The notes under the pieces: model-generated | What the model was told of the DNA's origin: nothing | The model's database searches: none | The model's input: the letters and a program-made list of their open reading frames with translations, nothing else | Shown here: in pieces, positions 17,062 through 25,209 of the stretch | Numbering within the stretch: position 1 is the first letter of the stretch | How the letters are laid out: each line of letters opens with the position of its first letter | Made by a program: the position numbers and the translations under genes | NCBI GenBank assembly: GCA_046484325.1 | Contig: JAWOJB010000022.1 | Span: 1-35,675, forward strand | Direction: 5' to 3' | Length of the DNA: 35,675 bases | Origin: JAWOJB01 sp046484325 | Lineage (GTDB): Bacteria > Actinomycetota > Acidimicrobiia > Spongiisociales > ZC4RG35

Positions 17062-18345
17062 ATGAGCGAGGCCGTTCTGCGCTACCGGGACCGAGAGCTG
17101 AGCTTCCCGGTGGTCGAGGGCATCGAGGGCGATCTCGCCATCGACATCGGCTCCCTGCGAGGCGAGGTCGGGCTCGTGACGCTCGACCGGGGGTTCGGCA
17201 ATACCGCCGAGAGCCGGAGCGAGGTCAGCTTCCTCAACGGCGAGCAGGGCATCCTCCGCTATCGCGGTTACCCGATCGACCAACTGGCGGAGCACTCGTC
17301 CTTCCTCGAGGTGGCCTATCTGCTGCTGTATGGGGAGCTCCCGGCCCCGGCCGAGCTCACGGCGTTCCAGGACTCGATCACCGAGCACATGCATGCCCCC
17401 GAGGAGGTCAAGCACCTCTTCCAGGCCTTCCCCCATGGCGCCCATCCGATGGCCATCCTGGCGGCAGCCGTCTCGACCCTGGCGACCTACGCACCCGGCG
17501 AGCTCGATCCCAAGGATCGCCAGGCGGTCGACCGCAACTGCCGGCGTCTGATCGCCCAGATCCCGACCATCATTGCCTGGACGCACCGATATCGCACCCA
17601 CCAGCCCTATCTGGCCCCGCGGTCGGATCTCGAGTACTCCTCCCGGTTCCTCGAAACCATGTTCGCCCTGCCCGACGGCTCCTACCAGCCCGATCCGGTG
17701 GTGGCCCACGCCCTCAACGTCCTCCTCGTCCTCCACGCCGATCACGGGCAGAACTGCTCGACCTCGGCGGTGCGTCTGGTCGGGTCGAGCGAGGCCGACC
17801 TCTATGCCTCGATCGCCGGAGGGGTCAACGCCCTGTCGGGCCCGCTCCACGGTGGGGCCAACCAGGCGGTGGTCGAGATGCTCGAGGCGATCGTCGCCGA
17901 CGGCGGTGACGTCGCGAAGTTCGTGGCGAAGGCCAAGGACAAGGACGACCCGTTCCGCCTCATGGGCTTCGGTCACCGGGTGTACAAGAATTTCGACCCC
18001 CGGGCCCGCATCATCAAGCAGGCCGCCGGCGAGGTCCTCGAGAAGCTCGGCGTGACCGACCCCCTCCTCGAGGTCGCCCTCCAGCTCGAAGAGGTGGCCC
18101 TCGAGGACTCGTACTTCATCGAGCGCAAGCTGTATCCGAATGTCGACTTCTACTCCGGGATCATCTACCGGGCGATCGGCATCCCCACGGACATGTTCCC
18201 GGTGCTGTTCGCGATGGGGAGGCTGCCGGGTTGGCTGGCGCAGTGGCGGGAGATGTCCTTCGACCCGAACGTCAAGATCTTCCGGCCCCGCCAGGTGTAC
18301 GTCGGCTCCCCCGAGCGCGAGTACGTGCCGATCTACCGTCGCTGA
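17062..18345 (+). CDS. gltA: Citrate synthase
   Basis: Condenses oxaloacetate with acetyl-CoA at entry to the TCA cycle. It is 427 aa, the same length as E. coli GltA, and the catalytic residues fall at nearly the same positions: H228 (ADHGQNCS), H263 (GPLHGGANQ), H305 (GFGHRVYK) and D362 (VDFYSG). GGAAAGGA about 8 bases ahead of the ATG is a good Shine-Dalgarno. It follows the EF-G-like gene closely and ends just before a strong hairpin, so the two genes likely share a transcript. Confidence 0.98.
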   Translation: MSEAVLRYRDRELSFPVVEGIEGDLAIDIGSLRGEVGLVTLDRGFGNTAESRSEVSFLNGEQGILRYRGYPIDQLAEHSSFLEVAYLLLYGELPAPAELTAFQDSITEHMHAPEEVKHLFQAFPHGAHPMAILAAAVSTLATYAPGELDPKDRQAVDRNCRRLIAQIPTIIAWTHRYRTHQPYLAPRSDLEYSSRFLETMFALPDGSYQPDPVVAHALNVLLVLHADHGQNCSTSAVRLVGSSEADLYASIAGGVNALSGPLHGGANQAVVEMLEAIVADGGDVAKFVAKAKDKDDPFRLMGFGHRVYKNFDPRARIIKQAAGEVLEKLGVTDPLLEVALQLEEVALEDSYFIERKLYPNVDFYSGIIYRAIGIPTDMFPVLFAMGRLPGWLAQWREMSFDPNVKIFRPRQVYVGSPEREYVPIYRR

Positions 18346-18368
18346 GCAGGCCGGGCCGGGCCCCGACC

Positions 18369-18417
18369 GTTGATTGAGCAACGGCGTGGCTTCACGCCAC
18401 GCCGTTGCTCAATCAAC
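18369..18417. terminator. Perfect 22-bp stem hairpin between convergent genes (bidirectional terminator)
   Basis: The arms 18369-18390 and 18396-18417 are perfect reverse complements (22 bp) around a 5-base loop TTCAC. It lies 23 bases after the gltA stop and 9 bases after the end of the convergent minus-strand gene. There is no T-tract, as is usual for actinobacterial terminators. The perfect stem is unusually long. Confidence 0.8.
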
Positions 18418-18426
18418 TGGTCTGCT

Positions 18427-18936
18427 TCAGGCCTGGGGCACGTCTTCCACGTAGGGGTCGCCCGGCATCTCGCCGGTGACGGCGTCGATCTGCACCAGGG
18501 CCCGTTGTGACGGGGGCTCGTCGGCCGAGTAGACCAGAACCTGCCAATGGGGCCGCGACCGCGGTCCGTGGAATGTCACCGCCGCCGAGGCGTGACCGAC
18601 CGGGAACGGCACCGACGCGGCCGCCCGATCGAGCGCCTCCTCCTGCTCGAGGCCCAGCGGCCAGGCGGATGCGAGATGCACCAACCCGATCGCCGCCAGC
18701 AGCACGACCCCCACCCACAGGCCGGGGAGGGAGACGACGGCAGGAAGTGCGAGGATGCCGGCCCCTGCCAGATAGATCCAACCGGCGATGTGCCGCCGGC
18801 GGGGGTCGGGAAAGCGGTAGGGACCGACGACGTTGGCATCGAGCTCTTCTTCGATCCCGGCGGCGTCGGCCACCTCCCGGTCGATGTGGATGCCGCTGCG
18901 ATCCACTCGACGCTCGTCGCCCGATGCGCTGCTCAT
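18427..18936 (-). CDS. Two-helix membrane protein of unknown function
   Basis: I do not recognise the family of this 169-aa protein. The first ~50 residues are polar and cytoplasmic-looking. Two hydrophobic helices follow (about 50-70 and 72-92). The C-terminal ~60 residues form a soluble domain (RPHWQVLVYSADEP, then ALVQIDAVTGEM) that loosely resembles a PepSY-like beta-alpha unit. The ATG overlaps the thrS stop (ATGA), so it is co-translated with thrS. It faces gltA across the 22-bp hairpin. Confidence 0.8.
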   Translation of the reverse strand: MSSASGDERRVDRSGIHIDREVADAAGIEEELDANVVGPYRFPDPRRRHIAGWIYLAGAGILALPAVVSLPGLWVGVVLLAAIGLVHLASAWPLGLEQEEALDRAAASVPFPVGHASAAVTFHGPRSRPHWQVLVYSADEPPSQRALVQIDAVTGEMPGDPYVEDVPQA

Positions 18937-20867
18937 GCAGGAGGCCTCGCCTCGGCGGCCAGCTCCTCCACGATGGCGTCCACCGTGATTCCCCGCCGCT
19001 CGTGATCCTCCCCGTAGCGGCGCAGCCCGGCCGTCCCGGAATCGACATCACGGTCGCCGACGACGACCACGGCCGGATGCTTGTCGGTGAGCGCCCGCCG
19101 GATCTTCTCGCCGACCGTCTGGTCGGATCGGTCGACCTCCACCCTGAGGCCGGCCTCTGCCAGCCGGGCCGCCACGCTCTCGGCGTACTCGAGATGGCGG
19201 TCGGCCACCGGGAGCACCGTCGCCTGTACGGGGGCGAGCCAGGTGGGGAAGGCACCGGCATAGTGCTCGACCAGGACGCCGAAGAACCGCTCGATCGAGC
19301 CGGCCTTGGCGCAATGGATCATGATCGTGCGGGCCGGGGTGTTGTCGGCGGTGACGTACGCGAGGTCGAAGCGCTCGGGCAGGGCGAAGTCGAGCTGGAT
19401 CGTCGACATCTGCCAGCGGCGACCGATGGCGTCCTTGATGTGGACGTCGATCTTCGGCCCGTAGAAGGCCGCCTCGCCCTCAGCGACCCGGTACTCGAGC
19501 CCCGACGCCTCCAGGGCCTCCCGGAGCAACACGGTTGCCTCGTCCCACATGTCGAGGTCGCCCATCCACTTGTCGGGGTTGCGGGTGGAGAGGTCGGCCT
19601 CGAACTCCTCGAACCCGAAGTCCCGCAGCCAGGCGAGGACGAACTCGAGGTGAAGCTTGAGCTCGTCGGCGAGCTGGTCCCGGCGACAGAAGGTGTGCGA
19701 GTCGTCCTGGGTGAAGCCCCGCGCCCGCAACAGGCCGTGCACCACCCCCGACCGCTCATAGCGATACACCCCGCCGAGCTCGGACAGCCGGATCGGCAGA
19801 TCCCGGTAGGAACGGGCGCGGCTCTGGTAGACGAGCACGTGGAACGGGCAGTTCATCGGCTTCACCCGGTACTCGTGACCTTCGTCGACCTCCATGCCGG
19901 GATACATGCTCTCGGCGTAGAAGTCGAGGTGGCCGGAGGTGGCCCACAGCTCGGACCGGGCGATGTGAGGCGAGAACACGAACTCGAACCCGAACCGCTC
20001 GTGCAGCCTCCGGCTGTGGTCCTCGATGAGCTTGCGGACCATCCCGCCCTTTGCATGCCACACGACGAGCCCCGACCCGAGCTCGCGGGGAAACGAGAAC
20101 AGGTCGAGCTCGTGGCCGAGCCGGCGGTGATCGCGCCGCTCCGCCTCGGCCAATCGTTCGAGGTACGCGTCGAGAGCCTGCCTCGACTCCCAGGCGGTGC
20201 CGTAGATCCGCTGGAGCTGAGAGCGCCGCTCGTCGCCCCGCCAGTAGGCGCCGGCACTGCGGAGGAGCGAGAACGCCTTGAGCCGGCCGGTCGACGGCAG
20301 GTGGGGCCCCCGGCAGAGGTCGACGAACCCCTCGTTTCGGTACACCGTCACCGCCTCGCGGTCCTCGACCTCGGTCGGTTCGACCGACTGGATGATCTCG
20401 AGCTTGAAGGGGTGGGCGGCGAAGGCCTCCAGCGCCTCGTCGCGGCTCATCGACTCACGGACGAAAGCCTGGTCGGCGGCCACGATCTCGTGCATCCGGC
20501 CCTCGATTTGCTCCAGGTCCTCGGGCGTGAACGGGCGGCCGATCTCGAAGTCGTAATAGAAGCCGTCTTCGATCGCCGGGCCGATCGCGAAGGTGGCCCC
20601 TGGATAGAGGTCGAGGACCGCCTGGGCCATCACGTGCGCAGCCGAGTGACGCAGCACCGAGCGGCCCTCCTCACCGGAGTCGGTGACGACCTCGAGGCGC
20701 CCGTCCCCGGGCAATGGCCGGGTCAGGTCGAGGAGGCGGCCGTCGAGCCGCACGGCCACGGCCGCTTCCGCCAGCCGGGGCCCGATGCTCCGGGCGACGT
20801 CGAGACCGGTCGTCCCGTCGTCGTATTCGTGAAGCGAACCGTCGGGAAGTTCTATCCGTAGAGCCAC
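18933..20867 (-). CDS. thrS: Threonyl-tRNA synthetase
   Basis: Charges tRNA-Thr. The 644-aa class-II synthetase has an N-terminal TGS domain (1-60), the editing domain with HxxxH as HSAAH (74-78) and the CRGPH segment (C185, H189), then the catalytic core. Zinc ligands are C340 (MNCPFH), H391 (SHTF) and H518. Motif 2 (GGVYRYERSG) and motif 3 (GSIERFFG) are present. Residue 519 after the zinc His is Cys where Arg is usual (MIHCAKAGSIERF). The anticodon-binding domain is complete. GTG at 20867 gives the standard TGS start. No T-box or attenuator is visible in the 88-base divergent gap. Confidence 0.97.
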   Translation of the reverse strand: MALRIELPDGSLHEYDDGTTGLDVARSIGPRLAEAAVAVRLDGRLLDLTRPLPGDGRLEVVTDSGEEGRSVLRHSAAHVMAQAVLDLYPGATFAIGPAIEDGFYYDFEIGRPFTPEDLEQIEGRMHEIVAADQAFVRESMSRDEALEAFAAHPFKLEIIQSVEPTEVEDREAVTVYRNEGFVDLCRGPHLPSTGRLKAFSLLRSAGAYWRGDERRSQLQRIYGTAWESRQALDAYLERLAEAERRDHRRLGHELDLFSFPRELGSGLVVWHAKGGMVRKLIEDHSRRLHERFGFEFVFSPHIARSELWATSGHLDFYAESMYPGMEVDEGHEYRVKPMNCPFHVLVYQSRARSYRDLPIRLSELGGVYRYERSGVVHGLLRARGFTQDDSHTFCRRDQLADELKLHLEFVLAWLRDFGFEEFEADLSTRNPDKWMGDLDMWDEATVLLREALEASGLEYRVAEGEAAFYGPKIDVHIKDAIGRRWQMSTIQLDFALPERFDLAYVTADNTPARTIMIHCAKAGSIERFFGVLVEHYAGAFPTWLAPVQATVLPVADRHLEYAESVAARLAEAGLRVEVDRSDQTVGEKIRRALTDKHPAVVVVGDRDVDSGTAGLRRYGEDHERRGITVDAIVEELAAEARPPA

Positions 20868-20955
20868 GAGGAATCCTGACTAGCCTGGAGTTTCAGGGTA
20901 CCCGGCGTCCGGAGGACACCCGGCACGATTTGAGATAGAGGGGGTTGAGGTACCG

Positions 20956-21771
20956 ATGCAGGCCCGGGAACTGGTCGAGTCGATGGCTGCGGGCGCCCGC
21001 GTGCGCGACATGTCGAGCGGGCGCAACCAGATCTACCGCATCTTCGAGGAGGGCGGCCGGACCACCGTTCTCAAGGTCTACAGCAACCCGGGCCGGGAGC
21101 GGCGCGAGCATCGGGCCCTCTCGTCGCTGGCGGGGGTGCCGGGCGTCCCCCAGATCATCGAGCGTGGAGCCACCGAGGAACTTCATTGGCTCCGGCTCTC
21201 CGACACCGGGGCGTGGGATCTCGCCACGCTGAGCGGCAACCTCGACGCCATCCGCAAAGCCGGCGGCGTCCTCCGCGGCGTCCACTCCTCCGACGTGCAG
21301 CTCACCAACCTCGAGCAGCAGATCGACACCGCGTACGTGGCCGACCACTATCGATCGACTCTCGACCGCCTGGAGCGCTACCGCCGCAAGGCCGAGCTGC
21401 CCCGCGAGGTGCTCGAGGCCGCCCGTCAGGCGGCGCCTCCGGTGTGTTCGGCGCCGGTCCCGTCCCACACCCGCCCGGCCCCGTCCAACTTCATGGTCTC
21501 GGAAGGTGGGAACGTCACTTTGGTCGACTGGGAGTGGGCCACCCCCGCACCGCCCGAGTGGGATGTCAGCTTCGCCACCTGGCACGTGCGCCGGCGGCTG
21601 GGCGCCGAGGCGGCCTCCATCTTCCTGGACGGCTACGGCGGAACGTTCCCTGAGCACCTTCTCCGCCGCTGGATCGCCTACCACGCCGCCTCCGGCCTGC
21701 TCGAGGCGGCCGAGGTGCGGGAGGGGCGTCTCGGCGATCTCCAGTACCTCGTCGAGGATCTCGCCGGCTGA
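20956..21771 (+). CDS. APH-fold phosphotransferase-like protein lacking the catalytic Asp
   Basis: A 271-aa protein of the aminoglycoside phosphotransferase/choline kinase fold. The ATP-site Lys (K40 in VLKVY) and a following Glu (E51 in EHRAL) are kept, as is the metal-binding Asp of the DFG-equivalent (D191 in LVDWEWA). The Brenner motif, normally HxDxxxxN, reads HTRPAPSN (171-178): His and Asn remain but the catalytic Asp is Arg173. It may be a pseudokinase or bind nucleotide for another purpose. The ATG at 20956 is preceded by GAGG at good spacing. It is divergent from thrS; downstream are a zinc-ribbon microprotein and convergent mshD. The substrate is unknown. Confidence 0.8.
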   Translation: MQARELVESMAAGARVRDMSSGRNQIYRIFEEGGRTTVLKVYSNPGRERREHRALSSLAGVPGVPQIIERGATEELHWLRLSDTGAWDLATLSGNLDAIRKAGGVLRGVHSSDVQLTNLEQQIDTAYVADHYRSTLDRLERYRRKAELPREVLEAARQAAPPVCSAPVPSHTRPAPSNFMVSEGGNVTLVDWEWATPAPPEWDVSFATWHVRRRLGAEAASIFLDGYGGTFPEHLLRRWIAYHAASGLLEAAEVREGRLGDLQYLVEDLAG

Positions 21772-21855
21772 GCGTCCCCGACCGGGTTCGCGAAATCCCA
21801 GGCTCCGTCGGCCCGCCCCGGTAGCGTGCTCCAAGCCACGACGGAGGATGCAACG

Positions 21856-22029
21856 GTGATCGAGAAGCTCGCATCGATGGCGGGCCTGCGGGGAGGATCG
21901 GCCACGGGACAGGGCGGCGTCATGACGCTCGGATACCAGCGGGACGACGATCTGCCGTGTCCCTGGTGTCACGCCCCCACCGCCGAGTTCGACCCTCGCT
22001 GCCCATCCTGCGGTCGCCGGTTCGGTTGA
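21856..22029 (+). CDS. Zinc-ribbon microprotein
   Basis: A 57-aa protein whose C-terminal third is a two-knuckle zinc ribbon: CPWCH, then 11 residues on, CPSCGRRF. The first ~25 residues are a Gly/Ala-rich tail without a known motif. GTG at 21856 is chosen because GGAGG (21843-21847) lies 8 bases upstream; an earlier in-frame start at 21826 has no such site. It lies 84 bases after the APH-like gene on the same strand and ends in a convergent hairpin with mshD. No function can be assigned; such ribbons often bind nucleic acid or partner proteins. Confidence 0.65.
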   Translation: MIEKLASMAGLRGGSATGQGGVMTLGYQRDDDLPCPWCHAPTAEFDPRCPSCGRRFG

Positions 22030-22051
22030 GCCCGCCGGGGCTCGCTCAACC
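22024..22051. terminator. Hairpin between convergent zinc-ribbon gene and mshD
   Basis: GGTTGAGC (22024-22031) pairs with GCTCAACC (22044-22051); an alternative inner stem GAGCCC/GGGCTC with a 4-base loop lies at 22028-22043. It overlaps both stop codons and has no T-tract. Confidence 0.5.
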
Positions 22052-22939
22052 CGGTGCGATCGTCAGGGTGTACGACCGGTCGACATGGTCGAGCCGGAAC
22101 CCCAGGCTGTCGTAGAGGGCATTGGCCGGAGCGTTGAAAGCGTCGACGTACAGCATCCCCTCGATGCAGCCGTGGACCACGGCGAGGTAGCGGAGCCCCT
22201 CGAGTGCCAGCGCCCTTCCCAGTCCCCGCCCCTGCTCGTCCGGGTCGACGGCGATCACGTAGATTTCGCCCACTGCGTCGGCGTGGAGCTTGGTCCAGCA
22301 GAACCCGACGATCCGATCGCCTTCCCAGGCCATCCGGAAGCCATCGGGGTCCCACCACCCCTGCTGTTTGCGGTCGTCGAGAACCGGCCGGGTCCACTCC
22401 CCGTTCTCGGGATGACCGGCGAAGGCCCGGTTGTTGACCTCCAGCCAGGCGTCCTCGTCCAAGTCGGGCCGGAATGGACGCACGTCGATCGTGTCGGGAA
22501 ACGACGGGGTCTCCCGAACGGGCAGGGCGATGCGGATCTGGCGGAGCTCCCGCTCGTTCTCGAACCCGCATCGTTCGAGCTCGGCCGCCAGGTTCGGCTG
22601 AAAGGCCCAGGCCCGGACCACCCGTCCCTCGCGTGAGGCCGCCTCGTCGACGGCGGCCCGGATGAGGGCTCGGAGGTTGGCCGGCGAGCGATGCAGGGGG
22701 TGGAGGGCCATCTCCAGGCCCCACACCCCGTCGGCGAACTCCGACAGGGCCGCATAGGCCGCGATCTCACCGGTGGTGTCCTCCCCCACCATCCCCACGA
22801 CCTCGGTGGGGTCGCTGTGCAGTAGGTCGAGGTACTTGTGCTCGCCGATCGGCCGGTGGCCGTCGCATTCCTCCGCCAGAGCGAACAGACCGTCGACGGC
22901 CGCAAGGTCGTGGGGCAGCCGGACCGAGCGGAAGCGCAT
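22046..22939 (-). CDS. mshD: Mycothiol synthase (acetyl-CoA:Cys-GlcN-Ins acetyltransferase)
   Basis: Last enzyme of mycothiol biosynthesis: it acetylates the cysteinyl amine of Cys-GlcN-Ins. The 297-aa product has the double GNAT architecture of MshD. Diagnostic segments are NNRAFAGHPENGEW, GFCWTKLH, and the C-terminal GEIYVIAVDPDEQGRGLGRA acetyl-CoA site followed by the ALYDSLGF motif. The ATG at 22939 is preferred over the in-frame TTG two codons earlier because a -10-like TAGGGT lies 6 bases upstream. Mycothiol is restricted to actinobacteria, so this gene supports the taxonomic reading. A generic GNAT is the alternative, but the segment match is good. Confidence 0.87.
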   Translation of the reverse strand: MRFRSVRLPHDLAAVDGLFALAEECDGHRPIGEHKYLDLLHSDPTEVVGMVGEDTTGEIAAYAALSEFADGVWGLEMALHPLHRSPANLRALIRAAVDEAASREGRVVRAWAFQPNLAAELERCGFENERELRQIRIALPVRETPSFPDTIDVRPFRPDLDEDAWLEVNNRAFAGHPENGEWTRPVLDDRKQQGWWDPDGFRMAWEGDRIVGFCWTKLHADAVGEIYVIAVDPDEQGRGLGRALALEGLRYLAVVHGCIEGMLYVDAFNAPANALYDSLGFRLDHVDRSYTLTIAPG

Positions 22940-22945
22940 CGGCAA

Positions 22946-22976
22946 ACCCTACCGACAGCCTCCGCTTGCCTATGCT
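22946..22976. promoter_or_regulatory. Divergent leaderless promoter pair (mshD / patatin gene)
   Basis: Minus-strand TAGGGT (22951-22946) lies 6 bases before the mshD ATG. Plus-strand TATGCT (22971-22976) lies 9 bases before the patatin-gene ATG. Both fit TAnnnT with a predicted transcription start at or near the ATG. Start codons are only 46 bases apart, so the -35 regions overlap and a shared regulator could act on both. Confidence 0.5.
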
Positions 22977-22985
22977 TCGCGCCGC

Positions 22986-23957
22986 ATGAGTGCGGTCGGA
23001 CTCGTACTCGGTGGAGGAGGGATCACCGGGGCAGCCTGGGAGATGGCTGCCCTCATGGCGATCCAGATGGCCACCGGTTGGGACCCCGACGACGCCGAGG
23101 TGGTCGTCGGCACGTCGGCGGGGTCGTTCGTCGCCGCCCTCCTGCGTCATGAGGAGCTCACCCTCGACTCCCTCGTCCACCGTGGCGACAGTCGCGAGGA
23201 CGTGGCCGAGCGGATCGCCAATCGGTTGTTCGTCCGCAAGCCCGGGGTCGCGGTGGGAACCTGGGTCCGCAACGGTCTGCTTCCGGGGATCCGCCGTCCT
23301 GGGGTCACCCTATTGCTGGGGTCGCCGGCCCCGTTCGAGGCTTCGGGGCTGGCCAACTGGGTTCGAGACCGGATCGGCGACGAGTCGGGTGACGCCTGGC
23401 CGGTGGCTCCCACCGTGATCACCGCCTACGACATCCGGGACCGTCGCCGGGTCGCCTTCGGTACCACCGCCGCACCTCCGACCGGCATCGCCGACGCAGT
23501 TGCCGCCTCGTCGTCGATCCCGGTGATGTTCCGGCCCTACGAGATCGGCGGCCGGGCCTACGTCGACGGTGGCGTGGCATCGGGCACACACGCCGACCTG
23601 GTCCTCGGCAGCCCACGGGCGCTCGACCTGGTGCTCGTGCTGGCACCGATGGCCGCTCACGAGGAGCGGGAGGGTGCCCTCTTCCACGAGAGGATGTTCG
23701 ACCGGGTGGGTCGCACCGCTCTGGAGGACGAGGTACGGCTCATCGAGGAGCAATGGCCCGGGGTCGACGTCGTCGTGCTTCGCCCCGGCCCGCAGAGCCT
23801 GGCAGCGATGCGGCCCAATTACATGGACCCACGGGCGGCCGTTCCCTCCTTCGTACGAACGCTGATCGGCATGCGCCGTACCCTCGCCAGGCCCGATGTG
23901 TGGCCGGTGCTCCAGCGTCACCTCGTGCGTGCGCGGCGCCGGGCTCGGGCGAACTAG
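22986..23957 (+). CDS. Patatin-like phospholipase / serine hydrolase
   Basis: A 323-aa patatin-fold hydrolase with a Ser-Asp dyad. The oxyanion loop GGGG is at 9-12, the nucleophile S44 sits in GTSAG (42-46) and the catalytic Asp is D194 in VDGGV. There is no signal peptide, so it probably acts on lipids or acyl esters inside the cell or at the membrane; the substrate is unknown. The ATG at 22986 fits the leaderless promoter and the family N-terminus. The frame extends upstream only through mshD antisense sequence. Confidence 0.9.
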   Translation: MSAVGLVLGGGGITGAAWEMAALMAIQMATGWDPDDAEVVVGTSAGSFVAALLRHEELTLDSLVHRGDSREDVAERIANRLFVRKPGVAVGTWVRNGLLPGIRRPGVTLLLGSPAPFEASGLANWVRDRIGDESGDAWPVAPTVITAYDIRDRRRVAFGTTAAPPTGIADAVAASSSIPVMFRPYEIGGRAYVDGGVASGTHADLVLGSPRALDLVLVLAPMAAHEEREGALFHERMFDRVGRTALEDEVRLIEEQWPGVDVVVLRPGPQSLAAMRPNYMDPRAAVPSFVRTLIGMRRTLARPDVWPVLQRHLVRARRRARAN

Positions 23958-24048
23958 AGCCGCCCGGCTCATTCGCGTTTTCGATCTCAAGTCGGTCGGA
24001 GAAACGGTCGATCTTCTCGCCGTTCCCGACCCGATCGAGGGAGTTTCC

Positions 24049-24426
24049 ATGCGCAAACGAACGCTGGCCGTCGTCCTCGGCCTCCTGGTCTTCAGCCTCA
24101 TCGCCGCCTCGGCCGCGACGCTGGGCGGTGTGAGGTCTGACCAGCTCGGCGCCGATGTCGGCGTGGTCGCATCGTGCGACACTGACGGTGTCGATGTCGC
24201 CTTCACCACCAGCTACATCGGTGGTGAGTACCTTGTGACATCGGTCGAGCTGACCGACGTGTCCGAGGATTGCGACGGACAGGACGTCTCGGTGCAGCTG
24301 ACCTCCGATGGCGGGACGCTGGGATCCGGTGCGGGCGTCGCAGACGACTCCGGCAGCCTCTCGGTCACGGTCGATCCGTCTTCGGCCGAAGACGTCACCG
24401 GCCTCGCCGTCGTCATCAGCGGCTGA
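24049..24426 (+). CDS. Small exported protein, likely substrate of the SipW-type signal peptidase
   Basis: A 125-aa protein with an N-terminal MRKR charge cluster, a hydrophobic helix (about 6-24) and a probable cleavage region around AASAATLGG. The mature part is acidic, rich in Gly, Ser, Thr, Val and Asp, and has two Cys (C43, C75) that could form a disulfide. It looks like a compact beta-sandwich surface subunit. GAGGGAG just before the ATG at 24049 is a good ribosome binding site. It stands first in a cassette with a second exported protein and a signal peptidase. This layout resembles SipW-dependent cell-surface subunit operons; I infer that the peptidase processes it. Confidence 0.7.
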   Translation: MRKRTLAVVLGLLVFSLIAASAATLGGVRSDQLGADVGVVASCDTDGVDVAFTTSYIGGEYLVTSVELTDVSEDCDGQDVSVQLTSDGGTLGSGAGVADDSGSLSVTVDPSSAEDVTGLAVVISG

Positions 24427-24450
24427 ACCCGCCCTCCATCCACCCACCTG

Positions 24451-24481
24451 CGAGGCGGGCCGGCCTGTCCGGCCCGCCTCG
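24451..24481. terminator. 13-bp stem hairpin between the first and second cassette genes
   Basis: Arms 24451-24463 and 24469-24481 are perfect reverse complements around the loop CCTGT. It lies 24 bases after the first stop and ends on the G of an upstream GTG of the next frame. It may be a partial terminator giving more mRNA for the first, subunit-like protein than for the downstream genes. Confidence 0.6.
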
Positions 24482-24498
24482 TGACCGTCCGGGGGCCC

Positions 24499-25209
24499 AT
24501 GCGACCGTCGCCACTTCTGACCAGATTCCTTCCGGCCGCCGTGGCGGGGACGCTGGCCCTCGCCCTGGTCCCTGCCGCTGCCGCCTCCCTGAATCTCCGC
24601 CCCGACGACCTCACCGCCTTCTCGACCCCTGCCTCGGTCGAGCCGCCCGGTCTCCCTCCCCCGCTCGCCTCAGACGACTTCTCGGGCTGCCAGAACGACC
24701 TGGCCGGCACGGTCGACTCGGTCGGCAACGTCTGGCAGGTGGATCTGGGCAGTTTCCAGTGCCAGGGCGAGTGGGTTCGTTCGCGAAATCGGAGCGCCTG
24801 GGCGGCGGCCGTCGTGGACGTGGGTGTGTCCGGCGGCATCAGCGTGTCGGCTTCTCTGACCTCGGTCTCGAACCAGGCCGGTGGCTCCGGCAGCGGCGTG
24901 GCCGTCCTCTCCTCCGGTTCCAGCTTCGTGGCGGGCGTCTACGACCGCGATCGCGGGGTGGTCGAGCTCCACTCGGTGAACGGCGCCACCGCCACCGTCC
25001 TCGCCTCGGCCCCGGCCCCGTCACTCGGGGCGCTGACGATCGCGGTCAGCGTGGACGGTGGGGAGATCGCCCTCCGGCTGGACGGCGCCACGCTCATCTC
25101 CGGGGTGGCGATCCCGGCAGGCATCGGCGGCAGCACCCGCCACGGAATCACCTCCGATCAGGACAACCAGAGCCGATTCGTGACCTTCACCGTGGAGCAG
25201 TTGCCATGA
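24499..25209 (+). CDS. Exported beta-sandwich (LamG/concanavalin-like) protein
   Basis: A 236-aa protein starting MRPSPLLTRF, with a hydrophobic signal-type segment ending in AAAASLNLRPDD. The mature part begins with a Pro-rich linker, then DDFSGCQNDLAG, WQVDLGSFQC and repeating beta-strand motifs such as GVAVLSSGSSFVAGVYDRDRG. This pattern of alternating strands resembles LamG/concanavalin-like domains; I judge this from pattern only. ATG at 24499 is preferred over GTG 24481, which lies in the end of a hairpin. The stop overlaps the signal peptidase ATG (ATGA), tying the two genes together. No catalytic residues are recognised. Confidence 0.65.
   Translation: MRPSPLLTRFLPAAVAGTLALALVPAAAASLNLRPDDLTAFSTPASVEPPGLPPPLASDDFSGCQNDLAGTVDSVGNVWQVDLGSFQCQGEWVRSRNRSAWAAAVVDVGVSGGISVSASLTSVSNQAGGSGSGVAVLSSGSSFVAGVYDRDRGVVELHSVNGATATVLASAPAPSLGALTIAVSVDGGEIALRLDGATLISGVAIPAGIGGSTRHGITSDQDNQSRFVTFTVEQLP

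Noticed and set aside
18507..20861. A 784-codon plus-strand open frame opposite thrS
   Set aside because: Complete overlap with an unambiguous threonyl-tRNA synthetase; no recognisable domains.
20868..20955. T-box or threonine attenuator ahead of thrS
   Set aside because: The divergent gap is only 88 bases, with no T-box consensus, leader peptide or terminator hairpin.
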